From Klebsormidium nitens (taxonomy: Eukaryota > Streptophyta > Klebsormidiophyceae > Klebsormidiales > Klebsormidiaceae): a stretch of 64,000 nucleotides of DNA. The DNA lies in NCBI GenBank assembly GCA_000708835.1, contig DF237058.1, positions 124,001 to 188,000 on the forward strand, written 5' to 3'. This document shows positions 22,829-34,647 of this stretch, piece after piece. The position numbers and the translations under genes were made by a program. The notes below the pieces were generated by a model. That model saw only the letters and a list, made by a program, of their open reading frames with translations. It was not told the origin of the DNA and ran no database searches. Each line of letters begins with the position of its first letter. The stretch's first letter is position 1.

Positions 22829-25800
22829 ATGGCCACCTGGTTCGCAATCCAGCAAATCCTTCGGAAGCAGCTGATAGCTTCTTTCTCCGCCAGCCCCCAA
22901 ATCGTTTCAAACACAGTGCCGTTTCCTAGCTCTTTGCACCATGCCCTTTTCATCCGATCCGTGCACGGCCCGCTTGGCGCAGTCAAGTCTGGCGCCCAGT
23001 TCACACCGCAAGCGATGTGGGCCAGCCGTGGTGGTGTGAATACTCCTTTAAGCAGAGATCTCAAAGCTTGGAGCGCAAAACTGGTGGGCGTCTATGGGAG
23101 CAGTCCACTTGCAAAGAGTTCATCTCTCCTTTCTAGTTCCCTGACCAGGACAGTTAAGTATGGGCACTTTTCCAGGGGGTTTGCCGCTGGGTCTGTTCGC
23201 ACCACCCTCCAAGGCTTCCGCATCGCTGGTGTGAAAACCCCCCTGGCGGCTGCCACACCCCAGTTTATGTCCACCGCAGCAACCGCAACAGCAACCGGTT
23301 TGGTCAAGGGGGGCCCCGTGGCTCAGAAACAGGTGGCATACTGGCTGTTCGGCTGCGCAGGATGGGTTTTCAGCATGGTGGTTCTGGGGGGGGTTACGCG
23401 GTTAACCAGGTCGGGTTTGTCGATGACTGATTGGCGGTTTGCAGGGGGGCTGCCACCGATGACGCAGGAGGAGTGGGAGGAGGAGTTTGACAAGTACAAG
23501 CAATCCCCAGAATACAAAAAGTGAGTACGAAGGCACTACAAGTTGTTGAGGCATATGCGATGTGTGCACTTTGATCTAAGCTGGTTTTGGTACTGGTCAT
23601 GGCGGCTCTGCATCAGTCTTGTGAGTCGCCACATCCGTTTATTTGTTCGCATGGAACCTTTCTTCATGTTTTCTTCTTTTTTTCCACAACCTTCGCCTGG
23701 TAAACCATTTCAAATTCTTGAAACACTGATTTTGGCACAAGCCTGAGCGGGTTGCTTGTCGCTGGGCCTCACTTTATTGTGAAAATCTGAAGAGGCCGTT
23801 GGTATGTTTAAGTGGGCTTGTTGTTGCTCGTTTGATGATGCCATCACACGACCAGGACACATAAGCAATCACATCAGATCCTGCAGTGGAGAACAGATTC
23901 AAGCACCTCCCAGTACGTAAACCTTCGCTGTTGTCTGAACTTCCATTTTTGCTTTCATCTTCTGGGCAATCTTCTTTTCAACCGAACCTGCTTCTTAACC
24001 TGGTTTCTTACGCAGGGTCAATCTGGGCATGAAGTTAGATGACTTCAAGTTCATCTACTGGATGGAGTACGCGCATCGCATGTGGGGCCGTGCTCTAGGG
24101 CTCGTTTTCACCGTCCCGTTTGCCTACTTTGCGGTCAAGGGTTACGTCACTCGACCACTGGCGGCGAGGCTGGGGGTACTACTCACACTGGGGGCGGGGC
24201 AGGGACTGGTTGGCTGGTGGATGGTTAAGAGCGGGTTGCAGGTAAACCCATTCTTTAAAGATTAGAAAGGAATCGGCAATCGAGGCATGACGTTTGAGGT
24301 GTTCCAAATTCGAAGGAGCTTCGAATCCATTTTCCTAGCAAGATTCTTCTGAGAAATTATCTGAAGAACCAAATGTTGAGGATTCAAACTGCTCGTGTGG
24401 TACTTATGTGTGATTTCGCTTTATGAGGGTTCTGTTTCCTGGGAATCAGAGCAGTTCGAGACCCGGACAAAGCACAAGTATCAAATGCCAAGCTCTTCAA
24501 ATATCGACGAAATTTCAGGCGGGCTGTCGCAAGGAAGATTGATTTGCTGTTAAGGTCCTAATGTTCGCGTTTTCGGACTGTTGTGGAGCTTCCGCCAATG
24601 AAAAGGAGTTGCAATTGCTTAGTTTCTTGCCGGACCTTGGGCCTTTTGAAACGGGTGTAGGACTTTCAACTCAAGAGAAATGGCGTTCGTCGCGTTTTGA
24701 TTGAGCTTCAAGTCCCTAAAATGCTATTGTTCGTACCTTGTCTTCGACCATTTCCCTCGCCCTTCATGTTAGAAGTTGATCAGTACATTGAAAGCTACTC
24801 CCTGATTGTCGAAGTTGGTCGCACATCAAGCTCAGAAGATGGACTCTGAGTGCTCTTGCTATTCTCATTTCAGGAGCCCAAGTCCGAGTACGACGTTCCT
24901 CGAGTCAGCCCCTACCGACTGGCCGCCCACCTGACGTCAGCGTTCGTCATCTACTCGGGACTGCTCTGGACGGCTCTCACAGTCGCGAGCCCCACCCCTC
25001 CCACTCTCAGTGCGCTCGCTTCGCAGGCGGGGGCTGCTTTGCGGGGCAGAATCCACCCTCTGGCAGCGCTCATTGGCGTGACTGCGCTTTCTGGCGCTTT
25101 TGTCGCCGGTCTTGATGCGGTAAGTTACCGGAGTTTTAACGAGTGCACAGTTTCAAGTTTGTTTGCGGATCTTGTGAAATTTTTCGGATTGGCTCGACAC
25201 GTTCCCTGTGTTAAGAGGCATAGATACATAAAGGGTAATCTCTGCTGATTTCATTGGTGATCTTTGAGGCCTTCTCGTAGTGCCAGATTTGTTTCTCTTG
25301 GCTCAACCAGCGCGCGCTGCCCTCCTTCTGCTGACGTCATCCGCAGCGAGGCTGACGTGTGCTCTTTACACAGGGCCACGCGTTCAACACCTTCCCGAAG
25401 ATGGGCGAGACGTGGCTGCCTCCGGGCCTCTTTGAGAAGCAGCCCTTCCTCGCAAACTTCTTCGAAAACACCGCCACAGTCCAGGTGTGCATAATAACCA
25501 ACTTTTGCCCCAGCGTCCGCCTTTTTGATTCTCGAAGTACATACTGTCGTTCAATGCAGAGTCTTAATGCAGCAAAAGGTTGCTTGCAAGCCGCGGGACT
25601 CGCAGATGGTCTTTTTCACGTGCTCTATCGTAATCCGTCGCCACTGTTCCCTGTGCGACTTTGTTGCTGGGATCACAAGGTTGCGCAGACAGAGGAGCCA
25701 TGTTTTTAGGATTTCATTGGAACTCCAAGAAATGCCTCATCTCAATCCTAATGCCTTTCCCGATTGCAGTTGGACCACCGGTTACTTGCGCTGACCACTC

Positions 25801-26604
25801 TGGCAAGTGTGACCGCGGTCTGGGCGACCTCCCGGAGGCTGCCATTGCACCCCCGGACCAAGCTGCTATTGCATGGGCTTATGGGGATGACGGCACTGCA
25901 GGTGAGCGGCAGTCTTTTCTTCATCAGCGATGCAAACTATAAGATCAGCGTTGCTCGTCGTTCTAATTAAGGCCGACGGCCTATCTTCGAACCACAGTGC
26001 AATTTGGTCACGGTTGGGGGCGTGCTGCGTAGGTGACAACCCACTCGAAAGATCTGGGTGACAGAGGTCGTGCAAAAGGACCTTTGAGATGCTTTGACCT
26101 GCGGTGTAATTGCATGTAAGCTTTCATCCGCACATTGATCGTGTCTGAGATGAACGTCCTTGATCGTCGTACTAGCAAAAAGAGGATTTTGGATGAATAC
26201 ATACAAGTGGGTGCTTCTTGAAGCGTAATCAGAAGAGGCTGCTTTGTAAGTTTTGGTGTTCATTGTCCGACTCATCGGAAGACTGAGTCTCTCTGTTTTC
26301 CCCATTACGTGCAAATCAGAGCCTTCTCGCCGTCCCTCTTCTCACCCTCACTCGCTCAGGGATGTGCTGCCTACGTCATGCAACTGTCATCTCTCATCCG
26401 CAGGTAACCCTTGGCGTGTCGACTCTTCTATTGCACGTGCCCGTGTCTCTGGGGTCAGCCCACCAGGCGGGTGCTCTCACTCTGTTTACGATCGTGCTCA
26501 CGCTGATGCACTCGCTGCGGCGGCCGCGGCCGGGCGCGCTCAAAGCTGCTGCGGAAACGCTAACGTCACGGCGAGCGTCAGCGGGGACGCTGCAACCCAC
26601 ATAA
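22829..26604 (+). CDS. COX15: COX15, mitochondrial heme A synthase
   Basis: Inner-membrane enzyme that oxidises the C8 methyl of heme O to the formyl group of heme A for cytochrome c oxidase. Exons: 22829-23520, 24016-24241, 24874-25119, 25374-25484, 25770-25901 and 26404-26604. All phases close, giving 535 residues. The first ~165 residues are Ser/Ala/Arg-rich and fit a mitochondrial targeting region. The conserved core starts at YWLFGCAGWVFSMVVLGGVTRLT and continues with GLSMTDW, MEYAHRMWGR, VKSGL, YRLAAHL, LSGAFVAGLDA, FNTFPKMGE, LDHRLLA and SAHQAGAL. The four heme-linked histidines expected of the family (EYAHR, AAHL, LDHR, AHQ) are all present, as are about eight hydrophobic segments. 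It is divergent from REV1. Nothing looks broken. Confidence 0.95.
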
Positions 26605-27734
26605 AACTAGGAGCTCCGCGTCTGAGGTTCGAGCAGAGGTTCGTATTGGCACCGCGCAACGGCATTCCTGGACACATTTGCCGTGTCAGAATATGCATGA
26701 AAGGTTCAATTTTGATGACGTTTCAAGGCACTTACCATCACGTGCGTCCAGTCAAGTAAAACAGGCCGCGTGTGTCTAGTTGCATGCGGGTTGGATTTTG
26801 AGCAGGCCTTCATGCAGTTTGCATGACACTTCCGACCATGTTTGCGCTAGCAATCCAGGACATAAGCCTATGCTTACTTCCAGGACATAAGCCTATGCTT
26901 ACTTCATGCCATGTAAGTCCCGTGTTGATGGCGCCCACCTCTGTCGTTCGCGCACGCATGCCACATATTCTCTGCATGTAGCCGGACCGTCATTGAGTTG
27001 CCCAAACTTGCATTGTCGGCGGCGACCGGCGGCCGCCTCATGGCTTCATGGAAGATGAAGCGATTCCTCAAGGAACACAGTCGTAAAAAGCTTGAAGCGA
27101 CGTCCGGCTGATTTTATTGGGAGAGGTGAGAAAAAACTGGGTTCGCAGTCATGACGAGTCTTCTAACGGCCACGCCTGTGGCATGGCAAGTTGAAGAATT
27201 CTATATACGTTGGCGCGATCTCATGGAACATGTATCGCACATGTTCTTCGTTCGCAACGCGTTCACAACTAGATATGACTCCCACCTTCCCGGCATGGCA
27301 TGGGGCTAGGCTAGAGCTGCCGCTGCATCTTAATTGCAACGTCGGATCCGTCGATCGGATCTGTGCAAGCAATTGGATCGACGGACTGATTCCATGGCGG
27401 CACCGGCGTCATATTTAAGCGGCCGGCCTGCATGTGCGTTAGCTAGCTACTGCATGCCAGGCTACGCAGTGAACAGCAAATCATGTCAAAATATCCGACT
27501 GAGTCGGCCTTCATGATGATCATGCTGATCTGGCATCACATGTGCATGCATCATGGTCGTGCTGCAATTAATCCGATCAGTTCGAGTCATGCAAAATGAA
27601 TCGTGGGGATTATATCCTAATGCATGAGTTGCAGATGGACATCTGGTGCAGCGTAGACACGGCAATGTTTGCAGATCGTAAACTGCAAGCGAAATCGTGT
27701 AGTATTGTTAACTGTACTAATATACTACGATTTT
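26605..27734. other. Intergenic interval with a perfect 25-bp tandem repeat
   Basis: No gene is supported. The 25-base unit at 26855-26879 is repeated exactly at 26880-26904. The interval is rich in catgcat-like palindromes and short GATC/CATG words. No RNA gene is recognised. Confidence 0.5.
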
Positions 27735-30700
27735 TGATCTTTAAGATGGTAGATAACAATCGGCAGAAGTCATGCAATTAAAAAATCGGGTTCTTCTTGA
27801 AATCACAGCTGGTCATAATTTGTATCACTCATGGACGCACGTATTAAGTCGACAAGACATCTTGAAACATCCTTCTTGATCCAACCACCCTGAAGCTTTG
27901 AACGATGGTCCTCAAGTCGACCATTCCAAAAGTTAGGGCTCGTAATCCGCCCAAAAAAGACAAGCGTCAGAGTGGCATCAAGCGGCTTTTTAAATAGTTG
28001 AGTTCCGTTTTTCGTTCTTCCTCGTTCTCATTCAGGGTGGAGAATCCAAAGTCAAGAAAGAACACCTTTGACCCGACCACAACCATGTTCTCTAGCTTGA
28101 CGTCGTTATGCCTCACGCCTAGTCGGTGGATGCTTTTCAAGGACTTCACGGCCTCCAATTTTTGTCGCACTGACATGGTCCCACGGGCAGGATGATCCCC
28201 TTCCAGAAATTCGGTAATCAACACCCACGTCCCAAGATTTGGACAGAACCCAAATGCAAGCAATTCAGGGACTGTTGTGCCCCACAAGGGAGTCAAGCGC
28301 AGGTAGATGCCGTGCTCGTTTCTCAACTCGTCATCGTCCGGATCGACCGTCTTTACTGCTGCCAACCGACCTTGAAAGCTGCAAAAGAAAAGACTTTGTA
28401 TGCGCCAGGTTCAGAGAACCACGTTTATTGTCTTCTAAAAGGCTCATCTCTCGAAACTAAAAATCCCGCAGGTCCTCTCGATCCACATTAGGTTTGGGAC
28501 AGTTTGCCGCATGAAACCATCCACCGCTAGAGGCATGCAATTCAGAAAACTGCATCAAACTCTTTGGTACGAAACCTTGCCGTTTGCTTATCGTAGAAAT
28601 AAGTAAGTCAACGGAAACTCTTCTTGCTTACCTGGCCTTGTAGACAGTTCCCGATCGGCCCCAGCCGATATCCGCCCCTAATCGCAGAGACTCTCACGAA
28701 ATCGTATTTAACGTCCCCGTTGGTGACGTGCCTAACTGCCCGGTAGCTTGCGACCCGCCTTTCGTCGACCTTACTGTCCGATCTCTTAGGCGAGTGGAGG
28801 TGCGCCGCTTAGTTAGCGACGCGTTAGAAGTGGGCGACAGGGGTCGAGACCTTCTGCCAAGCAGTGGGGTGGTTACGTCTGTTGGGGCATTGGTGCGGTC
28901 CGTGCTAAGTGCTGGGGGGTCGACTGAGGGGCGGGACTGGAGCGCGAGAAAGTTTTGACGGATGATATAGTAAATTACCTGCAGGTCGTTCGTAGTATGT
29001 CAATCGGCAGCCGAGTCTTCAAAACCGACAATATTCTCCAATGATCAAGAGACGACACTGGTTGATTCGATATCGAGTTGCTTCGCTGAGGCTTTGCTGT
29101 AAGGCCAAGTTTTTGTGACAATATAGCACAAGGCGTCCAAAACGAAGAGTTCACCAGGTAACAGCAAACCACCGGCTACCGTCTGATCAAGTTGTACGCT
29201 TGCGCCGGCATGATCGTAGATCTTTAAACAGGAACTTGTCGCTATTGAACGCGCGGAACTTCTTAGAGCAGCACACTGTACGAGGAATTCCGAAGTTGAA
29301 ATGCAAAGCGTGTGGAATGATGCCGACCAGCTTTTCTCATGCACAAAAACTGCCCAGTGCTTTTGAGCGCCTGATGCCTGGAACAGTTTTGGACGTACAA
29401 CGATGACCTCACCATGACGATGGTCGGTGACGACTGGTCATAGGGCAACGCCTACGAGATCTTGAGTTCGCCACTTCCGGGGTCTTCGTATAAGATTTGA
29501 TCTTTAAGATGGTAGATAGCAATCGGCAGAAGTCATGCAATTAAAAAATCGGGTTCTTCTTGAAATCACAGCTGGTCATAATTTGTATCACCCATGGACG
29601 CACGTATTAAGTCGACAAGACATCTTGAAACATCCTTCTTGATCCAACCACCCTGAAGCTTTGAACGATGGTCCTCATGTCGACCATTCCAAAAGTTAGG
29701 GCTCGTAATCCGCTCCAAAAGACAAGCGTCAGAGTGGCATCAAGCCGCTTTTCAAATAGTCGAGTTCCGTTTTTCGTTCTTCCTTGTTCTCATTCAGGGT
29801 GGAGAATCCAAAGTCTAGAAAGAACACCTTTGACCCGACCACTACCATGTTCTCTAGCTTGACGTCGTTATGCCTCACGCCTAGCCGGTGAATGCTTTTC
29901 AAGTGACTTCACGGCCTCCAATTTCTGTCGCACTGACATGGTCCCACGGGCAGGATGATCCCCTTCCAGAAATTCGGTAATCAACACCCACGTCCCAAGA
30001 TTTGGACAGAAACCAAACGCAAGCAGTTCAGGGACTGTTGTGCCCCACAAGGGAGTCAAGCGCAGGTAGATGCCGTGCTCGTTTCTCAACTCGAGCACTT
30101 TCTCCTCGAACTCTTCATCGTCCGGATCGACCGTCTTTACTGCTGCCAACCGACCCTGAAAGCTGCAAAAGAGAGACTTCAATTGCTCGAGTTGCAACGG
30201 ACCAGAATAGTTGCCGTCCAAAAGCCTCATGTGTAGAAACCAAGGCCCCGCAGGCTCTCTCAATCCACGTTGGCTGTGGGACGGTGTGCCACACGCGAAG
30301 CTATCCACCGCTGGAGGCATGCGATTCAGAAAGCTGCATCACATTCTTTGGTACGAGTTTCAGCCGTTTCCTTATCGAAGAAGTAAGCGTAATCAACGAA
30401 AAAGCAACGAAAAACCTTCTTCCTTACCTGGCCTTGTAGACGGTTCCCGAGCGGCCCCAGCCGATATCCGCTCCCTGCAATCGGAGTGACTCCCACGAAA
30501 CCGTTTCTAACGTCCTCGTTGGGGACGTGCCTAAGTGCCCGGTAGCTTGCGAACCGCCTTTCGTGGACTGTGCAATCTGTTCTTTTATGCGAAGGGAGGT
30601 GCGCCGCTTGGTTAGCAATTCGGTAGGATTTGGCGGAGACCTTCTGCCGAGCAGTGGGGTTGAGACGTCTATTGGGGCGTTGGAGGGGTCCGTGCTTAGT

Positions 30701-31300
30701 GCTGGGGAGTCGACCGAGGGACGGGAGTGGAGCGCGAGAAAGCTCTGACGGATGATGTAGTACATGACCTGCTAGTCGACAAAATGGTGTCAGCTGATAC
30801 AGCAGCTCAAATTTCAGATCCCGTAGCGGCCTTGAATAGACAAGAGACGACTCTCGTTGATCCAGAATTCAGATGCTCCTCTGTGAGACCAAGGTTTCGC
30901 GGCAATATTCGTGCGAGGCGTCTGAAATAAAGAGGTCGGTAGGGAACAGCAAAATACTGGCTACCGGTCTGATTCAATGAGTTCGCTGGCGCCGGCGTGT
31001 TTGACGACCTTCAAGCACAACTCTGTGGCGACATTTTGTGCAGTACATTCCGGATTTTGTGCAGTACATTCTAGAAAGGCTCGAAATGAGTTGCAGAGCG
31101 TCTGGACTGCCGACCAGCTTTTCGCGTTCACAAAAGCCGCTTACAACTTGTGAGCGCCTGACGACTGACAACTTTCCGACGTCCAACGATGACCTCACCA
31201 TGACAATTGTCGGTGACGGCTGGTCATAGGGCAACGCCTGCGAAATCTTGAGTTCGCCACTTCGGGGGTCTTCATATAAGACGACGTAGTATGCGAGGCA
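27735..31300. repeat. Tandem segmental duplication, ~1.76 kb units
   Basis: The segment starting at 27735 (gatctttaagatggtagata) recurs from about 29498, and similarity continues through kinase exons, introns and the upstream exon, to roughly 29490 and 31300. Much of the first 600 bases is above 95% identical by eye; later parts diverge more, with indels. Each unit carries the 3' half of one kinase-like gene on the minus strand. The high identity shows a recent duplication. Confidence 0.85.
27967..28975 (-). pseudogene. Atypical protein kinase-like gene, copy A (damaged)
   Basis: Downstream copy of the duplicated kinase gene. The terminal exon 28378-27967 is open and encodes AAVKTVDP (lysine of strand 3), HRLGVRHNDVKLEN (HND in place of HRD, with a conserved lysine and asparagine) and VFFLDFGFS (DFG). 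It lacks eight residues after VDPDD that copy B has. The preceding exon, ending at 28632, encodes the glycine-rich loop (GADIGWGRSGTVYKA) but has an in-frame TGA at 28696-28694 where copy B has a tryptophan codon. The copy is therefore probably non-functional unless transcription starts inside the exon. An upstream block at about 29340-29160 resembles the conserved N-terminal part of copy B but is also disturbed. Confidence 0.6.
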
Positions 31301-31471
31301 GGCGACTAAGCCCCAAGGAACGTGGTACATATGCATGTAGTCCAATTCTTGCAGAAGCGCGCTACAGAAGTCCCTGTATAAATGCGTGTAGACTTGCAAA
31401 TAGCAATAAAGCAATAGGTCGATCTGCAGTGCGCCAACGTGGTTGGTTGAATAACACTGTACGTCGTTCAA
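29729..31471 (-). pseudogene. Atypical protein kinase-like gene, copy B (frameshifted)
   Basis: Upstream copy of the duplicated kinase gene. The exon from about 30768 to 30428 is open and ends in the glycine-rich loop GADIGWGRSGTVYKA; the next exon, 30162-29729, continues AAVKTVDPDD and LLAFGFCPN. One extra base near 29904 shifts the frame just before the catalytic loop (MSVRQKLEAVKSL), so HNDVKLEN and DFGFS lie in another frame. An upstream exon region, 31471-31200, encodes YMHMYHVPWGLVACLAYYVV and DPRSGELKISQALPYDQPSP, a conserved-looking domain I cannot name. The family has HND instead of HRD. Copy B is disrupted in the catalytic half and copy A in the ATP-binding half. A sequencing error at 29904 is the main alternative. 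Confidence 0.55.
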
Positions 31472-32698
31472 AACTCCACAGGTCCTGAATGTCGGGCCAT
31501 TTCTTTATGAGACGATGCCCTCAGAGAAGCTGTCGTTAACAGCGGGAGGAACAAAAGGACCCTCGATGGAGCATTAGTAGACAAACTGGCTCATATTAAG
31601 CCAGGGCGGTCGCCTGAGATGAGCGGACTGAATGTTCGTTCAAGCTTTCAAAGTCTGATCTCAAAGGACCCTGCATGAGCTGCTGTTCAAAAGTCTGGGC
31701 TACAAGGAGACACGAAACAATTCTGCCATACAAAATGCTTGGCTTTGACAAGTCAGAAGTGTGTGACTGCAATGTCTCGTCTCAACACAAAACATCGTCC
31801 AGGCTCAGTGTTGGATTCATCAAATTCTACACTTACAAGTCAGCATCGTACTGCTCCAAAGTGTCTGGAAGAGTCCCCCGCCTCCAGAAGCCTGCGACTT
31901 CAGGCCTCTTGCCTTCAAATGCTGAGATAACATCCTTAAGACCATCACTGCATGAAGAGAAAGTGATCAGGGGTCGAAAATGGACAGGAAACTGAACCCT
32001 GAGACAGAGTTGGACCTTTCGAACGAAGGGAATATACCTTCGAAAGCGAAGGGGGCTGATTTAAGAAGAAGCACAGCCGCATTTGACAATGTTGAATCCA
32101 GATTTTGAAGAAACTTGAATGCTCTCTCGAATTGACAGCAACAGCGGCGTTGTATTACTTCCCCAAACCTCCCTGAAAGCTTCGAGAAAAACCTTGCATG
32201 CCTCCAAAGTCAGTCCAGGAGTCCCTGAAACGCCAATCTGTTAACTTCTTCAAGCTCTAGTTTTTCTGGTCCGTTGTTGGCAAGTGGAAATACATTAGCT
32301 GCAGAGCATCAGAGTCAAAGAAGACCCGAACGTGCGGAAAGGCCGGCTTTGCGGCTTACCTCCTAGAGTTACTTGCAAGACGTACAACCGTAAAAGCTGG
32401 TAATCGCTTGGATTCGTCTAGTCTCAGCTGCCTTTGCAAGTGGACCGGAAGGCTGTAAATTCGGCAATTCCGAAGGTCCAGTATGTCATCATGTTCCAGA
32501 AGCTGCACATCAACAGGCACAACTAAAATGTGAGATTTGGTAACACGAGGGAAGCTAATCCGAAGGCAGTCTCGTCAACCAGCTTTGGTCCAAGCGTAGG
32601 AATATGGAGGGCTATCCTTCGGGCTTTGGCGTCAATAATCAAGGAGGACAACAGGCAGGTCGTTTGCTCCTCGAGTCCTTAGGGTCAAGTGTCCATTG

Positions 32699-33034
32699 TC
32701 ATGGACGATGAGCTCTACAACTTTTGGATGCGCACCGTGCTTGAATCAACAAAATCCATGCAACCTCAACGAGTCCACCCAGAGAGTAGCCTAGCAAGTA
32801 GCACGAATCGATAATAAGGATAGAGCACTGCAGGCTTTTTACAATTTCAAACTTACGACAATTGATCTGAGACAGACCCCACAAACGGGCATTGGCTTGC
32901 CTAACCTGATTCACACAGTCGATGACGGTCCTATTTATCTCGGCGTTTGTGCTCTCCTCAGATCCACATGGGTTCGCCGAACGGAACGCCATTGGGCGAT
33001 AGCGGCACCATTCCCAGCGCCGAAACTGCTTCAT
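32699..33034 (-). other. Possible upstream exon(s) of the kinase-like gene
   Basis: A minus-strand frame reads RYRPMAFRSANPC and INRTVIDCVNQVRQANARLWG, which looks like real protein (regular helix, no low complexity) and lies upstream of copy B in the right orientation. I cannot fix its splice sites or prove it belongs to the same gene. The surrounding 31.5-34.6 kb has no other supported gene; a further minus frame at 33857-33567 with a hydrophobic start could be another exon but is weak. Confidence 0.3.
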
Positions 33035-34647
33035 GTATGTCCTTACTTCGGGGCATGGATCAAATCCTGATCGAACCTGAGGCCGGCTGCACTTAAAACA
33101 AGTCGGGATGTTTCATGAGTCGAATACTGAACAGTTGAAAACTCCCTCCAAGCTACCTAGATCATGCAAGGACGGCCAAGGAAGGCAGGAAGCAGATACA
33201 GTTCCTGTTCAGAAGCTTGATAAAGCGATAGAGCATGGGATCAGACCCTCTCTTTTCATTGCAGGGAGCTGTTCCCGGATCTGGTCAACAAAGAGTTAAA
33301 CCAGGCGGTCAACCTTGGGTTCTACATTGTTTGATCGTCAAAACCGAACAGTATTAAACATCAAGATTTGGTGGTCTTAGAGGCCTAGCATGTCTCTCCG
33401 GGTCCATATATCGCATTCGACTTCTACTTCAGGCACGGAGTAGCTTAGTAAGACGTACTTTGGTCTGGATTTCTGCCACCCGTCCAAAAGTTCCTTCTTG
33501 AGTGGCTATACTCACTCTGCCCCAGGCCAACTGCTTGAGCCTGAATCGGCTGACCCTTCAATATACTTAGGTGGGATACTGTTCAGCAACTCCCAGCAGG
33601 TGACCAAAAGACTTCCTGCAACAATTTGTCAACATGGGGCCAAAATGAACAGCTGCTTCTCTAATCCGACGGAGTAAGCTGGAGATACATAAGATTACAG
33701 TAGAGTTTTGCAGGGAAGAATGCAGAGGATAGCAGCAACAGGAGGTTTCCAACCTTAACCCAAAGAACCATATGCAATGCCGCTTACGTCGAAGGACCAG
33801 AAGAAGGCAGGTCAGGGAAAACACGAGAATCCATGGTAACCACAGAAGCAGCTCCATTTCTAGCTGTTGCAGCTGCTGAGGTGCTGTGGTCTCCTACTTT
33901 GCGGATTTCAGGTCAATATTATCTTGCTTCCATAGCGGAGCACAATCTTAGTTAGCTGCTAACTCCAAATTCGCTTGACAGAACTTTGCTTTATGAAGCA
34001 CCGCTGTTTGCTGAAGTGTTGACCAAGCTGGCGCCTTCCCTCCCCCTCGTTTATCCTCACCCGCCCTAATAAACCTTGGACAGCCAATCCGCTCGCTAGC
34101 TTCGTGTATACTTAACAAAAAGATGTCTCCTGCTCAGCTTCAAAACTCTTCCCCCTGCAAGGCAGCCCTTCTTCCAACTCTAGCCCCATGATCCCTGGCT
34201 AGCAGCTCTAGATCCAGGACCATCGCAATGCTGTGCCCAGCGATATTATAATAATATAGCTGGGTGGCGGCTTTTATAGTCTCTTTTAATCACGTATGGT
34301 CCGCCGGTTTACTCGTCCCGCTTTGGCGTTTCGAATCGCAAAAGGGAAACAGCGGTTCCGTTGGCGTTTCGGATCGCAAAAGGGAAACAGCGCCGGAACC
34401 GCAGCGTCACACCAAACTGCCGTTTTATACGACCGCGTGCCGACGTTGGACTAGATATGGGCTTATAAATAGGAGAAAAGACACCTTATATCGGCGCCAG
34501 ATACTCTGGTTGCAAGCTTGCAGAATCCAGGACCACTGCAACGCGGGTGGTGCCCAGCTTTGCACACATTCTTGAGGCTGCTCAAATGCTCTTGTTTCGG
34601 ACCTAGAACAGATGAAGGGTATTTGAGCGATTACACCACCTCCTGTG

